Source: Pleomorphochaeta sp964545735 (GTDB taxonomy: Bacteria > Spirochaetota > Spirochaetia > Sphaerochaetales > Sphaerochaetaceae). From it: a DNA stretch of 5,695 nucleotides. A program made the translations under genes and the position numbers. Positions 4,982 through 5,695 of the stretch are shown here, in pieces; positions within the stretch are counted from its first letter, which is position 1, and each line of letters opens with the position of its first letter. The DNA lies in the NCBI GenBank assembly GCA_964545735.1, contig CAZJGS010000151.1, forward strand, positions 1-5,695, given 5' to 3'. Below the pieces are notes generated by a model. That model saw only the letters and a program-made list of their open reading frames with translations, was not told the origin of the DNA and made no database searches.

Positions 4982-5695
4982 ATGGCTTTCGACAAATTCA
5001 TAGAAAAGTTGCAAGGTAAGAAAGAGCAGGCGCTTTTGTTAGGAGGCCAGCACAAGATTGAATCACAACATGCAAAAGGCAGACTAACCGCCCGTGAACG
5101 GATTGACCGACTGCTTGACCCCGGGAGTTTTACCGAACTTGGAATGCTGGCCTGTTCGGATATGCCCGGGATGGAAGACAAGACTCCGGCTGACGGAATC
5201 ATTGTCGGCTACGGAACCGTCAATGGGCAAAGGATTGGAATAACTGCCAGTGATTTCACCGTACTCGCAGCCACTTTGTCCCGCGTGCACGGGAAAAAAA
5301 TGCATGATTTCAAGCAACTGATAAATCAATACAGTCTGCCGAACGTATTCCTGGGGGATGGTGGTGGTGGAAGGGTCCCTGACGGACAAGGGTCCATCGG
5401 AATGACAAGCTCGGCAATGATGGGGACCAGATCAATATTTCATATGTATACAAATCTGCGCCGGGCACCCATGATAACCGCAATCATGGGAAACTGTTTC
5501 GGTGTTCCCATGTGGCAGGCGTGTGCCGCCGACTTTGTCGTCCAGGTCAAAGGGAGCACCCTTTCCGTATCCGGAGCACGGGCTTTGCAAAAAATCATCG
5601 CTGCAAACTATAGCGATGAAGAACTGGGTGGCTGGCAAATTCATGCCGAACACACCGGTATAACCGACCGGACAGCCGAAGACGAAGAGGATTGT
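4982..5695 (+). CDS. Acyl-CoA carboxylase carboxyltransferase subunit, second copy (partial)
   Basis: The gene starts at ATG 4982, six bases after AGAAGGG (4969-4975) and 23 bases after the previous stop, and stays open to the window edge, giving the first 238 residues of an expected 510-520. It is the N-terminal half of a carboxyltransferase clearly paralogous to the preceding product: both share KGRLTARERIDRLLD, GMLACSD, KTPADGI and SDFTVLA-type blocks. In the last 60 residues 49 are identical, including VQVKGSTLSVSGARALQK and IHAEHTGITD. The region after the first loop (about 132-168) differs strongly and is two residues shorter. The first glycine loop reads GDGGGGR (125-131) instead of GESGGGR, so the near-invariant serine of the (Q/E)SGGAR motif is glycine here. 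This fits a subunit with altered or reduced activity in a hetero-oligomer, or an enzyme with a different acyl substrate. The C-terminal half is outside the window, so its second loop cannot be judged. Confidence 0.88.
   Translation, partial: MAFDKFIEKLQGKKEQALLLGGQHKIESQHAKGRLTARERIDRLLDPGSFTELGMLACSDMPGMEDKTPADGIIVGYGTVNGQRIGITASDFTVLAATLSRVHGKKMHDFKQLINQYSLPNVFLGDGGGGRVPDGQGSIGMTSSAMMGTRSIFHMYTNLRRAPMITAIMGNCFGVPMWQACAADFVVQVKGSTLSVSGARALQKIIAANYSDEELGGWQIHAEHTGITDRTAEDEEDC

Overview
The window looks like chromosomal DNA from an anaerobic Desulfobacterota-type (deltaproteobacterial) bacterium. This is an inference from the FMN-binding PNPOx-like protein, the acyl-CoA carboxyltransferase pair, the small signal-peptide proteins, and two short sequences that resemble repeats often scattered by REP-associated (RAYT/IS200-like) transposases in such genomes. 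No rRNA or other phylogenetic marker is present to prove it.

Layout. Positions 1-666 are AT-rich and hold one GC-richer island: the orphan C-terminal end of a phosphomannomutase/phosphoglucomutase gene on the minus strand (284-463), next to a REP-like fragment. Positions 667-1077 carry an intact small flavin-binding (PNPOx-fold) protein with a good ribosome binding site. Positions 1078-2377 are a decayed, AT-rich stretch. It holds a second REP-like fragment, a small minus-strand gene resembling a ribbon-helix-helix protein that appears split by a GA-dinucleotide slip, a possible remnant of a YdcF/DUF218 protein, and a very strong plus-strand intrinsic terminator. A plausible promoter lies about 80 bases before the terminator, so a roughly 120-nt small RNA is possible. 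Positions 2378-2894 are a broken secreted-protein gene with a good RBS and signal peptide, but an in-frame TAA and an A6-tract frameshift. Positions 3007-3330 encode a small secreted protein made almost entirely of five 16-17-residue Y-D-x-x-W-x-L repeats.

From 3408 to the right edge the sequence changes character: higher GC, tight gene packing and full-length reading frames. Two tandem paralogous genes encode biotin-dependent acyl-CoA carboxylase carboxyltransferase (beta-type) subunits, 23 bases apart. The first is complete (516 aa); the second runs off the window after 238 codons. They are nearly identical in some blocks (49 of 60 residues in one stretch) but differ around the first catalytic glycine loop, which suggests a hetero-oligomeric carboxyltransferase or two enzymes of different specificity. 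A biotin carboxylase and a biotin carrier protein would be expected downstream, outside the window.

The left two thirds therefore read as a gene-poor, decaying region, and the right third as the start of a metabolic operon for acyl-CoA carboxylation or decarboxylation. The most interesting points are the divergent carboxyltransferase pair, the YDxxW repeat protein, the promoter-terminator pair without a gene, and the two small genes whose frames break exactly at slippage-prone repeats.
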